From: Sphingomonas sp.
Lineage (GTDB): Bacteria; Pseudomonadota; Alphaproteobacteria; Sphingomonadales; Sphingomonadaceae
Assembly: GCF_003248515.1 (NCBI RefSeq)
Contig: NZ_QFOB01000001.1
Span: forward strand, 535,148 to 599,147
Reading direction: 5' to 3'
DNA: 64,000 nucleotides
The position numbers were made by a program, and so were the translations under genes. This document shows, piece by piece, positions 33,232 through 44,878 of the stretch. Numbering within the stretch: the stretch's first letter is position 1; every line of letters starts with the position of its first letter. The notes beneath the pieces are model-generated. The model was not told where the DNA came from and did not search any database. It saw only the letters and a program-made list of their open reading frames with translations.

Positions 33232-33834
33232 ATGAACAATCCACGCCTGGTCGTCGCCACGCTGCTCGCGCTGGCGCTCGGCGCCTGCCAGCGTTCGCCC
33301 GCGCCCGGGCAGGAAGCGCCGCTCGCTGGCGCCCGTATCGGCGGTCCCTTCACGCTCGTCGATCAGGACGGCAAGCCTTTCTCCAGCGAAGCCCTGAAGG
33401 GGCGCTATGCAGTCGTCTATTTCGGCTACACCTATTGCCCCGATGTCTGCCCCACGGACATGCTCACACTCGCCAAAGGCCTGAAGACGTTCGAGGCGCA
33501 GGATTCCGCCCGCGCCGCGAAGATATTGCCCGTCTTCATATCGGTGGATCCGGCCCGCGATACGCCGCCGGTGCTCAAGCAGTTCGTCGGCGCGTTCCAC
33601 CCCCGAATGATCGGGCTCACAGGCACGGATACGCAGATCGCGGCCGTGGCGAAGGAATATGCGACGACGTTCGAGAAGGTGAAGCCCGAGCCGGGCGTGG
33701 AAGGCTATCTGATGCAGCATATGAGCACGGCCATCCTGTTCGGCCCGAAAGGGGAGCCGATCGCCCTCGTACCCGTCGATCTCAAGGATGGCGGCGCGGG
33801 TGTCGCGGAAACCTTCGCGCGGTGGGTGCGATGA
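33232..33834 (+). CDS. SCO1/SenC-family copper lipoprotein
   Basis: Copper chaperone or thiol-disulfide protein for the CuA site of cytochrome c oxidase. The 200-residue product has a lipoprotein signal ending LALGACQR, the CxxxC motif in FGYTYCPDVCPTDM (about residue 66), and the third ligand histidine in LMQHMSTA (about 158). I chose the second ATG, which gives a compact signal peptide; 33217 is an alternative. No cytochrome oxidase genes are in the window. Confidence 0.9.
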   Translation: MNNPRLVVATLLALALGACQRSPAPGQEAPLAGARIGGPFTLVDQDGKPFSSEALKGRYAVVYFGYTYCPDVCPTDMLTLAKGLKTFEAQDSARAAKILPVFISVDPARDTPPVLKQFVGAFHPRMIGLTGTDTQIAAVAKEYATTFEKVKPEPGVEGYLMQHMSTAILFGPKGEPIALVPVDLKDGGAGVAETFARWVR

Positions 33835-34262
33835 GCCGCTTCTGGGAAGAAAAGCCGCTCGATCGGCTGAACCGCGATGAGTGGGAATCGCTCTGCGACG
33901 GCTGCGGCAAATGCTGCCTCCACAAATTGGAGGATGAGGAGACGGGCGAGGTCTTCCCCACCAACGTCGCCTGCCGCCTGCTCGATCGCAAGCATGCGCA
34001 GTGCATGGATTATCCGAACCGGAAGACCCATGTGCCCGATTGCGTGCGGCTCACGCCGGCGAAGCTCCGGACGATCGACTGGTTGCCGTCGAGCTGCGCC
34101 TATCGGCTGGTCGCAGCCGGCCAGCCGCTGCCGGACTGGCATCATCTGATCAGCGGCAGCCGCGAGACGGTGCACGAGGCGGGCGCCTCGACGCGCGGCT
34201 GGACGGTGTCGGAGGACGATGCCGGCGAACTCGAATATCACATGATCGATCGTGAGCTCTGA
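33831..34262 (+). CDS. YcgN-family (UPF0260) cysteine-cluster protein
   Basis: A 143-residue cytosolic protein. CDGCGKCCLHKLED near residue 23 and further cysteines (CRLLD, CMDYPN, CVRLTP, SCAYR) are the conserved UPF0260/zinc- or iron-cluster pattern. Function is unknown. ATG overlaps the SCO gene stop by 4 bp. Confidence 0.85.
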   Translation: MSRFWEEKPLDRLNRDEWESLCDGCGKCCLHKLEDEETGEVFPTNVACRLLDRKHAQCMDYPNRKTHVPDCVRLTPAKLRTIDWLPSSCAYRLVAAGQPLPDWHHLISGSRETVHEAGASTRGWTVSEDDAGELEYHMIDREL

Positions 34263-34959
34263 GCCCAGCTTCGCCGATCCGGGCGGCGGCAGGCGCCCGC
34301 TGGTCGTCCGCCGATCCGGCCGGGCGCGCCGCATGCGGCTTTCGATCGATCCGCGCGACGGGGCGGTGAAGCTGATCCTGCCCGCGCGCGCCAGCCTCAG
34401 CGCCGCCTATCGCTGGGCGGAGAGCCATCGCGGCTGGATCGAGGCGACGATCGCGGCGATGCCGGCCCCGACGCCGCTGGGGGACGGCGCTCTCATTCCC
34501 TATGAAGGTGGCGACTATCGCCTGTGCTGGGTTGCGGGTGCCGCGCGCCGCATCGCCATCGAGGGCGATCGCATCCTTGTCGGCGGGCCGGAGGACATGG
34601 CCGGCCGGCGCGTGCTGCGCTGGCTCCGGGCGGAAGCACTTGCGCGGCTTACGGCCGAGACGGCCCACTATGTCGGGCTTGCGGGCGTCACGCCGGCGCG
34701 CGTCGGCATCGGCGATGCCAAAACGCGCTGGGGCAGTTGCACCGCCTCCGGCGACATTCGCTACAATTGGCGCCTGATCCTCGCCCCGCCCGAAGTGCGC
34801 CGCGCCACCGTGGCGCATGAGGTGGGCCATCGCCTGCACATGGATCACAGCCCCGCTTTCCATGCGGCCGTCGCGCGCCTGTTTGGCCGCGATCCCAAGC
34901 CCGAACGTGCATGGCTGCGCGCCAACGGATCGCGGCTGCACGCCTTCGGGCGCGGTTAG
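34252..34959 (+). CDS. M48-like (DUF45/YgjP) zinc metallopeptidase family protein
   Basis: A 235-residue protein with TRWGSCTASGDIRYNWRLILAP and then VAHEVGHRLHMDHSPAF: the HEVGH zinc helix plus a downstream histidine, the SprT/WLM-type DUF45 layout. It lacks a signal peptide. The substrate is unknown. GTG start, overlapping the preceding gene by 11 bp. Confidence 0.85.
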   Translation: MSSEPSFADPGGGRRPLVVRRSGRARRMRLSIDPRDGAVKLILPARASLSAAYRWAESHRGWIEATIAAMPAPTPLGDGALIPYEGGDYRLCWVAGAARRIAIEGDRILVGGPEDMAGRRVLRWLRAEALARLTAETAHYVGLAGVTPARVGIGDAKTRWGSCTASGDIRYNWRLILAPPEVRRATVAHEVGHRLHMDHSPAFHAAVARLFGRDPKPERAWLRANGSRLHAFGRG

Positions 34960-35010
34960 GCCAGCTCCATAGTCCCGCGCCCGCAGGCGCACCGCATCAG
35001 GTCAGAAGGA

Positions 35011-37131
35011 TCAGCGCGGCGGGGTCTGCTGTGCGGGTGCCGGTCGCCGCTGATCGCGCAGAACATTATCCAGCCACCGCTGATCCAGCTGTGGCTCTGG
35101 CTGCGAATCCGCGCGCGGCGGCGTGGCGGGCGCGGGCGGTGCGTTGGGCAGGGCCGGGGCGCTGGCGGGCGGCGGAGTGTCGCCCGGCACCGGCTGCACC
35201 TCGGGCACTTCGCCCGTCACTTCATCGCCCGTCTGCGGCGGTGGATTGTCGCCACCGAAGCCCTGATCGGGATTGCCGAAATAGGCCTCGTCGTCCGGCT
35301 CAAGCTGCCATTCCGGAAGTGTCGCATCGGTCGCGAACTTTTCCGCCGGGCGCGTCTGCAAGGCCACGCGCATGAAGGCGGAGAAGGCCTGCGCCGGATT
35401 GCGGCCGCCCTGCAGGCCGGGGATCGGCTTGGCATCGTCGCGGCCCATCCACACGCCTGTGGTCAGCCCGCTGGAAAAGCCGAGGAACCAGCCGTCCTTG
35501 TTGGACGAGGTCGTACCCGTCTTGCCCGCCACCGGCCGGCCGATCTGCGCGGCGCGCGCGGTGCCCACATTCACGGCCGTCTGCAGCAGATCGGTCATCT
35601 CGGCCGCCACGAAAGGCGCCACCAGCACGCGTGGCTGGCTGGGTTCGCGCTGATAGATGATCGTCCCGTCGGTCGTGGAAACCTTGATGATGCCATAGGG
35701 CGCCACTGCCGTTCCGTTGGCGGAGATGGCAGCGAAGGCGCGCGTCATGTCGATCAGGCGCACGTCGGATGTGCCCAGCACCATCGAGGGATGGGTGTTG
35801 ATCGGCGTGGTGATGCCGAAGCGTCGCGCCATGTCCGCCACGCTGTCGAAGCCCACCTGCTGGCCGATCTTCGCCGCCACCGTGTTGATCGAGAAGGCGA
35901 AGGCGGTGCGGATGTCGATATCGCCCAGGAAGCGCCGGCTGCTGTTGCGCGGGCTCCAGTTATCGATCGTGATCGGTTCGTCCGTCACCGGATCGCCGGG
36001 CTTCACGCCCGCTTCCAGCGCGGCAAGATAGACGAAGAGCTTGAAGGCCGATCCCGGCTGGCGCTGCGCCTGCGTCGCGCGATTGTAGATGGACGAGACG
36101 TAATCCGTGCCGCCCACCATCGCGCGCACCGCGCCGTCATTCTCCATCGAGACGAGCGCGCCTTGCAGCCCTTCCGGCGTATTCTGGCGGATCGCGGCGT
36201 CGGCGGCATCCTGCATCTTGCGATCGAGCGTGGTCCACACATCCAGCGGGGCGGATTGCTCGTCCACCAGCGTGTCCAGCTGGGCGAGGGCCCAGTCCGT
36301 GAAATAGCGCACGCTGTTCTGCTTGGGTTCGGGCGCGAACGTCACCGATTTGAGATTCACCGCTTCTGCCTGCGCAGGCGTGAGCGCGCCGGCATCCACC
36401 ATCACGTCCAGCACCACGGTCGCGCGGTCGCGCGCGGCCTGCGCATCGGCCGAAGGCGAATAATGGGACGGTGCCTTCACCAGGCCGGCGATGATCGCGG
36501 CCTCCGCCAGGCTCAGATGATCGCCCGGATGGCCGAAGAATTTGCGGCTCGCCGCATCGATGCCATAGGCGCCGCCGCCGAAATAGACGCGGTTGAGATA
36601 CAGCTCCAGAATCTGCGCCTTGGAGAATTTGCGCTCCATCGCCAGCGCGAGGATCGCCTCGCGGATCTTGCGGGCGTAGCTATAATTGCTGGAGAGGAAG
36701 ATGTTGCGGGCAAGCTGCTGCGTGATGGTCGATCCGCCCTGCAGGCGCCGGCCTTCGTCATGCAGGCGCTTGGCCACATAGAACATGCGCGCAATGCCGA
36801 TCGGGTCGATACCCGGATGGCTGTAATAGCGACGGTCTTCCACGGCGACGATCGCATCGCGCATCACCTTCGGGATGCGATCGTGGGGCAGCCAGTCGCC
36901 ATAGCTCGGCCCCAGCGACAGCAGCAGCGATCCGTCCGCCGCATGGACGCGCACCGTCTGCCCGTTGGGCTTCTGCATCATGTCCTGAAAGGATGGCAGC
37001 GAGGCCATGGTGACCATCACCGCCACGACGAGCACGGCGATGCCCGCCAGCCCGCCGAACAGGATGGTGCGCAGCGCGATGCTGGCAATGCGGCGTGCGC
37101 GGCCCGGAGGAGCGGATTTGGCGGAAGGCAT
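35011..37131 (-). CDS. Class A penicillin-binding protein (PBP1A type)
   Basis: Bifunctional peptidoglycan transglycosylase and transpeptidase anchored in the inner membrane. The 706-residue product has an N-terminal membrane helix (about 15-40), a glycosyltransferase domain with VEDRRYYSHPGIDP and GGSTITQQLARNIFLS, a transpeptidase domain with SxxK in GSAFKLF, SxN in FSINTVAA and KTG in AGKTGTTSSNKDGWF, and a proline-rich C-terminal tail of about 90 residues. Which of several class A PBPs it is cannot be fixed. Confidence 0.93.
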   Translation of the reverse strand: MPSAKSAPPGRARRIASIALRTILFGGLAGIAVLVVAVMVTMASLPSFQDMMQKPNGQTVRVHAADGSLLLSLGPSYGDWLPHDRIPKVMRDAIVAVEDRRYYSHPGIDPIGIARMFYVAKRLHDEGRRLQGGSTITQQLARNIFLSSNYSYARKIREAILALAMERKFSKAQILELYLNRVYFGGGAYGIDAASRKFFGHPGDHLSLAEAAIIAGLVKAPSHYSPSADAQAARDRATVVLDVMVDAGALTPAQAEAVNLKSVTFAPEPKQNSVRYFTDWALAQLDTLVDEQSAPLDVWTTLDRKMQDAADAAIRQNTPEGLQGALVSMENDGAVRAMVGGTDYVSSIYNRATQAQRQPGSAFKLFVYLAALEAGVKPGDPVTDEPITIDNWSPRNSSRRFLGDIDIRTAFAFSINTVAAKIGQQVGFDSVADMARRFGITTPINTHPSMVLGTSDVRLIDMTRAFAAISANGTAVAPYGIIKVSTTDGTIIYQREPSQPRVLVAPFVAAEMTDLLQTAVNVGTARAAQIGRPVAGKTGTTSSNKDGWFLGFSSGLTTGVWMGRDDAKPIPGLQGGRNPAQAFSAFMRVALQTRPAEKFATDATLPEWQLEPDDEAYFGNPDQGFGGDNPPPQTGDEVTGEVPEVQPVPGDTPPPASAPALPNAPPAPATPPRADSQPEPQLDQRWLDNVLRDQRRPAPAQQTPPR

Positions 37132-37208
37132 AAGGCGGGAGCGCGATTACCGTTTCGCGCGCCCGCTCACAAGGCGATCCCGATGGATTGCCGCGTAACC
37201 AGCCCGGC

Positions 37209-37619
37209 TCAACCCTTGTCCTTGCCCGAATCCGGCTGGAAATCCAGCGAGGCGGAGTTGATGCAGAAGCGCAGCCCTTCTGGCCCCGGCCCGTCCGGGA
37301 AGACATGGCCCAGATGCCCTTCGCACGCCGCGCAACGCACTTCGGTCCGGATCATGCCGTGGCTCAGATCGCGATGCTCGGTCACGGCCAGGTTTTCGGC
37401 GGGTTTGGTGAAGCTCGGCCAGCCGCAGCCGGAATCATATTTGGCGTCGCTTCCGAAAAGCGGCGCGCCGCAGCCGGCGCACACATAGTCGCCGTCTTCG
37501 TGATTGTCCCAGTAGCGGCCGGTGAAGGCGCGCTCCGTGCCGGCTTCGCGCAGCACATGATATTGTTCGGAGGTCAGGCGATCGCGCCATTCGGCGTCGG
37601 GCAGGTCGATCTTTTCCAT
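37209..37619 (-). CDS. msrB: Peptide-methionine (R)-S-oxide reductase
   Basis: Reduces methionine-R-sulfoxide in damaged proteins. The 136-residue product has two zinc CxxC pairs (CAGCGAPLF and CAACEGHLGH) and the catalytic cysteine in RFCINSASLDF near the C terminus. Cytosolic, no signal peptide. Follows the polyketide cluster by 31 bp; likely a separate function. Confidence 0.95.
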   Translation of the reverse strand: MEKIDLPDAEWRDRLTSEQYHVLREAGTERAFTGRYWDNHEDGDYVCAGCGAPLFGSDAKYDSGCGWPSFTKPAENLAVTEHRDLSHGMIRTEVRCAACEGHLGHVFPDGPGPEGLRFCINSASLDFQPDSGKDKG

Positions 37620-37650
37620 GGCCTGAATGTGGGTAGCGCGCCGGGCTCGG

Positions 37651-38709
37651 TCAATGGCCGATCCGGGTGAGGCGGGCGGCCTGGCGGGCGAGCCATGGCA
37701 GGCGATCGATCACCCGGATCGTGGCGGCGGCGGCGGCCGGGGATTCGGCGATCCTCCGGATGATTTCGGCATGGCGCAGCGGCCCCGCCGCGCGGCCGGC
37801 GAAGCGCGCGATATGCGCCTCGGCCGGATCGCCGGACAGGATCGCGTCGGCCGCCGCGCGCCCGCTGGCGAGCGCGATGGCGATGCCGTCGCCCGCGAGT
37901 GAGGCGATCACCGCCGCCTGATCCCCCACGCGATAGGTGAGAGGCGCGGTCGTCCGCGCGCGCCAGCCATAGGGGATGGCGGCGATCGCATCCCAGGCGG
38001 TGGCCGCCATCCCCAGTTCCGCGATCGCCGGAGCCTCGCGCGCAAGGTCGGCCATCAGCGCCGCTGGCTGACCGCCGGCCTCGCGCAGGCGCCCGGGCCG
38101 CACCGAAACACACAGATTGGCCTGGCCATCCTCCTGCACGAGCAGGCCGGCATAGCCGCCCCGAAAGAGATGCAGTTCGATCGTTCCAGCGAGGTCGGGT
38201 GGTGCCGCAATCGTCGTGCGCAGGCCGATCGAGCCGCCAGGAGCGCCGCGCTCCGCGCCTCGCACCGCATGCTTGCCCGTGGCGACGATCAACCGGCTCG
38301 CCTCGATCGCTTCGCCATTGCCAAGATCCGCGCGCGTGCCGGTCACGCGCCGGACCGTCACGCCGCGCAGCACGATGGCGCCCGTCCTCTCCGCCAGGGC
38401 CAGCATCGCATCGTCCAGCCGTGCGCGCGAAAGCCCGCCCGCTTCCGCCGGCAGCCACGTCTCGGTGGAGCGTCCTCCCGCGATCAGCCGCAGCCGCGTG
38501 ATCGGCGCGGCGCCCAGCGCCACCCGGTCCACTCCCAGCCGACGCAGGGAGGCGATGGCATCCCAGCCGAGAAATCCCCCGCAGACGATTCCGCCCGGCA
38601 GGGCGCGTCGTTCCACGATCAGCGGTGCGCGGCCGGCATGCGCCAGCCCGATCGCGGCGGCGGCCCCGGCCGGCCCGCCGCCGATGATCAGCGTGTCCGT
38701 TCGACGCAT
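37651..38709 (-). CDS. FAD-dependent oxidoreductase of the polyketide cluster
   Basis: A 352-residue flavoprotein with the dinucleotide motif DTLIIGGGPAGAAAAIGLA at residues 4-22, a mid-domain DGQANLCVSVRPGRLR, and GDGIAIALASGRAAADAIL (FAD ribityl motif), like geranylgeranyl-reductase and aromatic hydroxylase relatives. It probably hydroxylates or reduces the product of the adjacent type III PKS. Its start lies 22 bp inside the methyltransferase gene, so translation is coupled. I chose the ATG immediately before the FAD motif. Confidence 0.85.
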   Translation of the reverse strand: MRRTDTLIIGGGPAGAAAAIGLAHAGRAPLIVERRALPGGIVCGGFLGWDAIASLRRLGVDRVALGAAPITRLRLIAGGRSTETWLPAEAGGLSRARLDDAMLALAERTGAIVLRGVTVRRVTGTRADLGNGEAIEASRLIVATGKHAVRGAERGAPGGSIGLRTTIAAPPDLAGTIELHLFRGGYAGLLVQEDGQANLCVSVRPGRLREAGGQPAALMADLAREAPAIAELGMAATAWDAIAAIPYGWRARTTAPLTYRVGDQAAVIASLAGDGIAIALASGRAAADAILSGDPAEAHIARFAGRAAGPLRHAEIIRRIAESPAAAAATIRVIDRLPWLARQAARLTRIGH

Positions 38710-39386
38710 AATCGGAAGGGAAAGCGGCGGACGATCCTCGCTGTCGCTGCGTGGCCGCCGGCGGCCGCCAGATAGGGGGGCCATTCCGCCTCACGCCACC
38801 CGCGCGCGATCGAAAGCGTGCCGTCCTCGCGCACGATCCGGTGCCAGCGCATCGCGCGCGCCAGCCACGGATAGGTCGCATGGGCGAAGGCGCTGCGGCG
38901 AATATCGTTCACCAGCCAGCCGATGCGCGCCTCGGCCTCCATGAAGCGGAGGAAGGCGATCAACTGATCGTCCGCCATATGGTGGGCGACGAAGTTGGAG
39001 ATGACGAAATCGAAGCCTTCGCCCGCAAGACCGGCATAGTCGCCTGTTTGGAACGAGATGCCGGTTCCGGCCGGCGTCGCCGCCTTGGCGACGATTTCCG
39101 AACGGGGATTGAGATCGATGCCGATCAGTTCGGCATCGATTTCCCGCGCCCTCGCCCAGCGGGAAATGCTGCGCAGCATATCGCCATGGCCGAACCCCAC
39201 GTCCAGCAGCCGGAAGCGGCGCCGGCCGCCCATGGCGCGCGCGAGAAAAGCGAGCGTCGGTCGCGCGGACAGCAGCAGCCGGTTCACCTTGGCGAGATCG
39301 GTCAGCAGCGCCGCATAGCTTTCGAAATCAAGATCGAGGGCATCCATCTGCTCCTCTTCGCGGCTGCGGATCCCGAGCCCGCTCAC
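38688..39386 (-). CDS. SAM-dependent methyltransferase of the polyketide cluster
   Basis: A 232-residue class I methyltransferase. The SAM site is RLLDVGFGHGDML (residues 59-71), then IGIDLNP and DYAGLAGEGFDFVISNFVAHHM. Likely O- or C-methylates the polyketide made by the upstream gene. Start overlaps the PKS stop by 4 bp. The substrate is inferred from context only. Confidence 0.85.
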   Translation of the reverse strand: MSGLGIRSREEEQMDALDLDFESYAALLTDLAKVNRLLLSARPTLAFLARAMGGRRRFRLLDVGFGHGDMLRSISRWARAREIDAELIGIDLNPRSEIVAKAATPAGTGISFQTGDYAGLAGEGFDFVISNFVAHHMADDQLIAFLRFMEAEARIGWLVNDIRRSAFAHATYPWLARAMRWHRIVREDGTLSIARGWREAEWPPYLAAAGGHAATARIVRRFPFRLCVERTR

Positions 39387-40429
39387 CTTGCCCGCCGAAA
39401 GCCAAAGCCTTCCGCCGCCATGCCGGGGCCGAAGGCGAGCGCGATGCCGCCGGCCGCGCCATCATCCCGCGTCATCAGTCGCTCCAGCACGAACAGCAAG
39501 GTTGCGGACGACATGTTGCCTTTCGCGAAGAGCACGGCGCGGGATTCCGCGAGCGCGCTTTCGGGAAGGGACAATGCGCGCTCCACCGCATCCAGAACCG
39601 ATCGCCCCCCGGCATGGACCGCCCACATGTCGACGGGTCCGTCGCCCAGCATGGCGGCCCGCGTTTCGGGCTGCGCAAGCGAGTCGGCGATCCGGGCCGG
39701 AACGCCGCCTGCCAGATGCATTGCGAACCCGGTATCGCCGATTTCCCAGCGGATCATCTCCGCACTGTCGGGCAGGGCGGTGGAGAAGGTGCGTGTGATC
39801 GCCAGCCCCTTGGGCTCCGCGCTCACGATGGCGGCGGCCGCGCCATCGCCGAATTGCAGCATGGCCAGCAATGGCTCGATTTCCGTCGAATGCTGCAGGT
39901 GCAGCGTGCATAATTCCACGGTGACGACGAGCACTTTTGCTGCGGGCTCGGAGCGCACAATATGGTGGGCGGTGCGCAGCGCGGCGACCCCGGCATAGCA
40001 GCCCATGAAGCCCACCAGCACGCGTTCGACGGTGGCAGAAAGGCCCAGCCGCGAGGCGATAATCTGATCGACCCCCGGCGCCACGAATCCGGTGCAACTG
40101 GCGACGACGATATGCGTCACGCCCTCGATCGGCCCCAATCTGGCGATCGCCGCCAGCGCCAGTCGGGGCGCTTCCTCGGCATAGATGGACATGCGCCGGG
40201 CCGTCGTGGGCGAGGCGCCGTGATAGAAGCCGCCCGGATCGATCTGGCGCGCCTCAGGCTCGGGCGCGAGGACGGACCAGCGTTGTGCGATGCCAGAGCG
40301 ATCGGCCATGCGCGCGAACAATGCGGCGGTGCGCCGATCCCCGATCCTGCCCTTCGCCCATTCCACGAACAGGCCATGCACCTCGTTGGATGGGGTGGCT
40401 GTTCCCACGCGGTTGATATGGGCGATCAC
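39383..40429 (-). CDS. Type III polyketide synthase
   Basis: Chalcone-synthase-like homodimer that extends a CoA starter with malonyl-CoA. The 348-residue product keeps the full catalytic triad: Cys112 in VVASCTGFVAPG, His272 in WAVHAGGRS and Asn305 in AKGNMSSAT. GFMGCYAGVAALR is another family mark. Bacterial homologues make alkylresorcinols, alkylpyrones or tetrahydroxynaphthalene; the product here is unknown. Directly followed by a methyltransferase and a flavoprotein, and preceded after 10 bp by the aldose epimerase. Confidence 0.93.
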   Translation of the reverse strand: MIAHINRVGTATPSNEVHGLFVEWAKGRIGDRRTAALFARMADRSGIAQRWSVLAPEPEARQIDPGGFYHGASPTTARRMSIYAEEAPRLALAAIARLGPIEGVTHIVVASCTGFVAPGVDQIIASRLGLSATVERVLVGFMGCYAGVAALRTAHHIVRSEPAAKVLVVTVELCTLHLQHSTEIEPLLAMLQFGDGAAAAIVSAEPKGLAITRTFSTALPDSAEMIRWEIGDTGFAMHLAGGVPARIADSLAQPETRAAMLGDGPVDMWAVHAGGRSVLDAVERALSLPESALAESRAVLFAKGNMSSATLLFVLERLMTRDDGAAGGIALAFGPGMAAEGFGFRRAR

Positions 40430-40439
40430 CGCGATGAAG

Positions 40440-41326
40440 TTACTGGGGCGTTTCTGAACCCAGCGTGATTTTCATCAGGAACTGATGGCTCGATCCGGCC
40501 GGAAGACGGAGGATTCCGGGCTTGTCGCGCAATTCCCCGGAATAGCCCGCAGGATCGGCAAAGCCCGCCCATGGCTCGATGCAGAGATAGGGCGCGCCCG
40601 GCTTCTGCCAGATGCCGAGTTCCGGCATGTCGGGAAAGGCGATGTCCAGCCCGCGCGTGCCCGGCGCGCCGAACCATATGGATCGGCTCGCCAGGCGATC
40701 GAAGATGATCGCGTCATCCTCGAACAGGCTGGCGTCCGGCGCGAGCATATCGCCTGCAACCGGTGTCGGCTCTGGTGTCGGCCGCAACAGCCCGGCACTG
40801 TCGAGGCGGCGGATCGGTGCCGGCTCGGGTGCCGCGAAGATCACGCGATGATCCTCCTTCGCCGCCCCATAGGGAAGCGGCCAGCGGAATGCCGGATGAA
40901 AGCCGAAGCTTGCCGGCAAATCGGTGGTGCCGCTGTTGGTGAGCATCGCCACCACCGTCAGCGTCGCGCCTTCGATCGAGAAGCGGAGGTCCAGCCGAAA
41001 GGCGAAGGGATAGGCTTCGCGCGTCGCGGCGCCATCCTCCAGCCGGAAGGTCGCGCAAGCCTCGGTCCGTTCCACGAGCTGCCATTCCGCCCTGCGCGCA
41101 AAGCCATGCTTGGCAAGCCGATAGGCGTGGCCGCCGACACGAATCTCGTCATGGGCCACGGCGCCCACGATCGGGAACAGGATCGGCGCGCGCCCCGCCC
41201 ACCACGCCGGATCACCATCCCACAGCAGATCGCGTCCGGCCTCGTCCCGCAGCGCCTGCAGCTCCGCGCCGAGCGTGGAGATGTCCGCCGACAAGGCGGG
41301 CGAGGCGATGCGGACGATTTCGGGCA

Positions 41327-41327
<1 letters not shown>
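40440..41327 (-). CDS. Aldose 1-epimerase family protein
   Basis: A 295-residue beta-sandwich protein of the galactose mutarotase superfamily, LacX/YihR-like subgroup. FPIVGAVAHDEIRVGG, the active-site HGFAR and GFHPAFRWPLPYG segment (histidines) and a late glutamate region CIEPWAGFADP support it. Its ATG shares one base with the gyrB stop (TGATG), so it is coupled to gyrB. Confidence 0.85.
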
Positions 41328-43804
<2,477 letters not shown>

Positions 43805-43911
43805 GCCGAGCATATAGGGATTTGCCGGGCGTAACCCAAGCGAAATGGAGACTGTCGCATGGTGAGGCGGGGGGATCGGTTTTCGCGCGCCCATGCCCTG
43901 TCCCGGCTGCC

Positions 43912-44616
43912 ATGAAAGCGCGCGCGGATCGCCATGCGGAGCGCCACGCCGGAGACAGGATCGGCTGGCTGCGTGCCGCCGTTCTGGGGGCGAATGACGG
44001 CCTCCTGTCTACCGCCGGCCTGATTGTCGGCGTCGCTTCGGCCCATTCCTCGCGTGAACAGGTCGTGGTCACCGGGCTTGCCGGTCTGGTGGCGGGCGCC
44101 ATGTCGATGGCGGCGGGCGAATATGTCTCGGTCTCGTCGCAGGCCGATGCCGAGCGCGCCGATCTCGCGATCGAGAAGAGGGAGCTGGCGGCCGAGCCTG
44201 ATGCGGAAACGCGCGAATTGCAGCTCATCTATCAGCGGCGCGGCCTCGGTCCGGCACTGGCCCGGCAGGTGGCCGTCAGCCTGATGGCGGTGGATCCGCT
44301 TGGCGCGCATGCCCGCGATGAGCTTGGCATCAACGAGGTGACTGCGGCGCGCCCCGTGCAGGCCGCGCTCGCCTCGGCCTCTTCCTTCGCGCTTGGGGCG
44401 ACGCTTCCCATCCTCACCGCGCTCGTGGTTCCGCTCCGTTTCACGAGCGAGGGCGTGACGCTGGCTTCCCTCGCGACGCTGGTACTACTCGGCTCGATCA
44501 GCGCGCATATCGGTGGCGCGCCCATCCGTCCGGCCGCGTTGCGCGTCTTCTTCTGGGGGGCGTTCGCCATGGGATTTACGGCCCTTGTCGGCCATTTCGT
44601 CGGATCGGCACTCTAG
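43912..44616 (+). CDS. VIT1/CCC1-family iron or manganese transporter
   Basis: A 234-residue inner-membrane protein with about five hydrophobic segments. GWLRAAVLGANDGLLSTAGLIVGVA and GLAGLVAGAMSMAAGEYVSVSSQ are the VIT family hallmarks; the cytosolic acidic stretch ADAERADLAIEKRELAAEPDAE is the metal-binding region. It exports or stores divalent metal. Divergent from gyrB with a 107-bp gap. Confidence 0.9.
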   Translation: MKARADRHAERHAGDRIGWLRAAVLGANDGLLSTAGLIVGVASAHSSREQVVVTGLAGLVAGAMSMAAGEYVSVSSQADAERADLAIEKRELAAEPDAETRELQLIYQRRGLGPALARQVAVSLMAVDPLGAHARDELGINEVTAARPVQAALASASSFALGATLPILTALVVPLRFTSEGVTLASLATLVLLGSISAHIGGAPIRPAALRVFFWGAFAMGFTALVGHFVGSAL

Positions 44617-44878
44617 CCGGCGGATCGTTGCTCTCCGATCTCCGCCAAGCCGACCGCGCCCCCGCCACAGTTCGTGTGACGAGGGCGCCTTACGCTACGC
44701 CTACGGGCGATTATTCTTGTGTCGTTTGTGAGGAAGCATCCTCTCCGGATACGAAAAACTCCCGTTCCGCGCTCTTGTTCCGGATCGTCGACCTTCGTCG
44801 TCATGAGCGCTCCGATCCGGGCTTGCGCCGTCCGCCGAAGACGCCCCATCATGGCGCCGGGCAAGCATGGGAGCGACG

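Noticed and set aside
44764..44780. GTTC direct repeat before the M20 peptidase
   Set aside because: The spacing is nine, not the seven required for an alphaproteobacterial LexA box.
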